Below the pieces are notes generated by a model. That model made no database searches and was not told the DNA's origin. It saw only the letters and a list, made by a program, of their open reading frames with translations. 17,192 nt of DNA from Gammaproteobacteria bacterium (lineage in GTDB: Bacteria; Pseudomonadota; Gammaproteobacteria; UBA6429), in contig QIKU01000190.1 in assembly GCA_003232015.1 (NCBI GenBank), forward strand, positions 1 through 17,192, in the 5' to 3' direction. The first letter of the stretch is position 1, and the number at the start of each line of letters is the position of its first letter. A program made the position numbers and the translations under genes. This document shows, one piece after another, positions 16,252-17,192 of the stretch.

Positions 16252-16291
16252 AAAAGCCTCACATTATTCTCAATTACTTAGTGGGCAGGCA

Positions 16292-16320
16292 TAAAAAAAC
16301 CTGCTTGTACTAAAGCAGGT
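16292..16320 (-). terminator. Intrinsic terminator in the metZ leader
   Basis: On the minus strand ACCTGCTT-(6 nt)-AAGCAGGT forms a perfect 8-bp stem (16320-16313 with 16306-16299), followed directly by seven T residues. It sits between the riboswitch and the metZ ribosome-binding site (GAGG), about 40-70 nt before the ATG: the place of a transcription-attenuation platform. Confidence 0.92.
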
Positions 16321-16330
16321 TGCCGGATGC

Positions 16331-16388
16331 ATCCACGCTTTAGCTGTTTTTATTAAGCGCCCGCAAGCTGAACTTCAAATCGGCGCCG
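16331..16388 (-). promoter_or_regulatory. SAM-II-type riboswitch aptamer upstream of metZ
   Basis: P1: GGCGCC (16387-16382) pairs with GGCGCU (16361-16356). The loop begins GAUUUG and ends CUUGC; the 3' side continues AAUAAA and then GCUAAA (16344-16339). These four blocks, in this order and spacing, are those I recall as conserved in SAM-II (GAUUUA, UUGC, AAUAAA, GCUAAA). A possible pseudoknot extension is UUCA (16372-16369) with UGGA (16335-16332). The class binds S-adenosylmethionine and usually precedes metA, metX or metZ. With the terminator 10 nt downstream, ligand binding is expected to reduce metZ (and uup) transcription; that mechanism is inferred. Confidence 0.82.
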
Positions 16389-16410
16389 ATGTAGTGAAAC
16401 ATCTAACCAA

Positions 16411-16439
16411 AGAATATGCCCAAAGTACTGTAAAGTCAA
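16411..16439 (-). promoter_or_regulatory. Promoter of the metZ leader
   Basis: On the minus strand TTGACT (16439-16434) and TATTCT (16416-16411) are 17 bp apart. The expected start, about 16404, is some 15 nt before the riboswitch. Confidence 0.65.
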
Positions 16440-16462
16440 ATATAGTCATTGACATAAGTCCG

Positions 16463-16528
16463 GCAGGATGGGTAAAGCAACAGCGTAACCCATCAAAAAA
16501 ACAAACGATGGGTTGCACCCATCCTACG
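16463..16528. repeat. Single REP-like palindrome after purF
   Basis: It begins GCAGGATGGGTAAAGC and ends ACCCATCCTAC, with internal AACCCATC and CGATGGGT, the same layout as the four units at 4667-5065 but with a shorter centre. It shows that the element is dispersed in this genome. Confidence 0.9.
16495..16523 (-). terminator. Intrinsic terminator of purF formed by the REP-like element
   Basis: On the minus strand GATGGGT-GCA-ACCCATC (16523-16507) is a perfect 7-bp stem with a 3-nt loop, followed by GTTTGTTTTTTT. It starts 11 nt after the purF stop. It separates purF from the metZ promoter. Confidence 0.8.
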
Positions 16529-16533
16529 GATTT

Positions 16534-17192
16534 TTAGGCGTTATATATATCAACAACAGCGTTATCTTTCACCTTGTCTTTACGTGCATCATCACTGCGT
16601 ATTGCTTCAATATGAGCAAGATACTCACTGCTGATGTCACCGGTTATATACTCTCCATTGAAAACCGATGTATCAAATTGTTTAACATTCGGCACTTTCT
16701 TTTTAACCGCTTCGATTAAGTCATCTAAATCCTGGTAAATAAGCCAGTCGGCACCAATCGCTTCGGCTATTTCTTTATTGGTTCGACCATAACCAATTAA
16801 TTCTTTTGCAGCAGGCATATCGATACCATAAACATTAGGATGGATAACCGGCGGCGCAGCCGAGGCAAAATACACTTTTTTAGCACCGGCATCGCGAGCC
16901 ATTTGAATAATTTGTTTTGATGTTGTACCACGTACAATCGAGTCATCCACCAGTAATACATTTTTACCACGAAATTCCAGCTCAATCGCATTGAGCTTTT
17001 GCCGAACGGATTTTTTACGTTCTTTTTGTCCTGGCATAATAAAAGTACGACCAATATAGCGATTCTTGATAAAGCCTTCGCTGTACTTAATACCTAAAGT
17101 ATAGGAAAGTTGTAGTGCGGAGGTGCGGCTGGTATCCGGTATCGGCAGAACAACATCAATATCATGATCGGGTAACTCGCGCATAATTTTTT
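16534..17192 (-). CDS. purF: Amidophosphoribosyltransferase, C-terminal part (N-terminus outside window)
   Basis: About 219 C-terminal residues in one frame that continues past the right edge. PurF transfers ammonia from glutamine to PRPP to make phosphoribosylamine, the first step of purine synthesis. The PRPP-binding loop [15 protein letters not shown] is intact. Before it come [14 protein letters not shown] and [20 protein letters not shown], and after it [16 protein letters not shown], all typical of the phosphoribosyltransferase domain. The N-terminal glutaminase domain with its catalytic Cys is not in the window. metZ lies next downstream, as in Pseudomonas, but here has its own promoter and leader after a terminator. 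Confidence 0.95.
   Translation of the reverse strand, partial: KIMRELPDHDIDVVLPIPDTSRTSALQLSYTLGIKYSEGFIKNRYIGRTFIMPGQKERKKSVRQKLNAIELEFRGKNVLLVDDSIVRGTTSKQIIQMARDAGAKKVYFASAAPPVIHPNVYGIDMPAAKELIGYGRTNKEIAEAIGADWLIYQDLDDLIEAVKKKVPNVKQFDTSVFNGEYITGDISSEYLAHIEAIRSDDARKDKVKDNAVVDIYNA

Overview
The window looks like chromosomal DNA of a gammaproteobacterium of moderate GC content; the genus cannot be fixed from the sequence alone. Supporting this are tRNA-Pro(UGG), tRNA-Arg(UCU) and tRNA-His(GUG) beside folD, cysS with ppiB and lpxH, metZ immediately downstream of purF, and Uup-, MtfA- and HipBA-type proteins. The folD / cysS / ppiB / lpxH / tRNA neighbourhood recalls Pseudomonas-type gene order, but glnS is absent and a secreted cyclophilin sits next to ppiB.

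Layout. 1-920 (-): SDR sugar-nucleotide epimerase, cut by the window edge. 1027-2678 (-): hipB-hipA toxin-antitoxin operon with its own promoter and palindromic operator candidates. 2933-3684 (-): stable-RNA operon with a strong promoter, order Pro, Arg, His. The tRNA-Arg(UCU) gene is split in its anticodon by a 370-nt group I intron. 3789-4640 (+): folD. 4667-5065: four tandem copies of a REP-like palindrome whose spacers resemble the 3' end of folD. 5087-7183 (-): cysS followed by a small secreted protein. 7394-9249 (+): ppiA, ppiB, lpxH. 9306-9377: palindrome of a second repeat family, with a half copy at 10996-11019. 9407-13080 (-): mtfA, glycerate kinase, a DUF455 ferritin-like protein and a lipoprotein. 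13145-16251 (-): metZ then uup, with metZ interrupted by an in-frame TAA three codons before the PLP lysine. 16292-16439 (-): metZ leader with promoter, SAM-II-type riboswitch and intrinsic terminator. 16463-17192 (-): the 3' part of purF, ending in a REP-like element that doubles as an intrinsic terminator.

How the parts fit together. Most of the window is housekeeping: folate one-carbon metabolism (folD), purine synthesis (purF), methionine synthesis under S-adenosylmethionine control (metZ), tRNA supply and charging, proline isomerisation in two compartments, and lipid A synthesis (lpxH). The three most notable items are the tRNA-Arg(UCU) group I intron, the riboswitch-controlled but nonsense-interrupted metZ, and the REP array that appears to have grown by repeatedly duplicating the end of folD.
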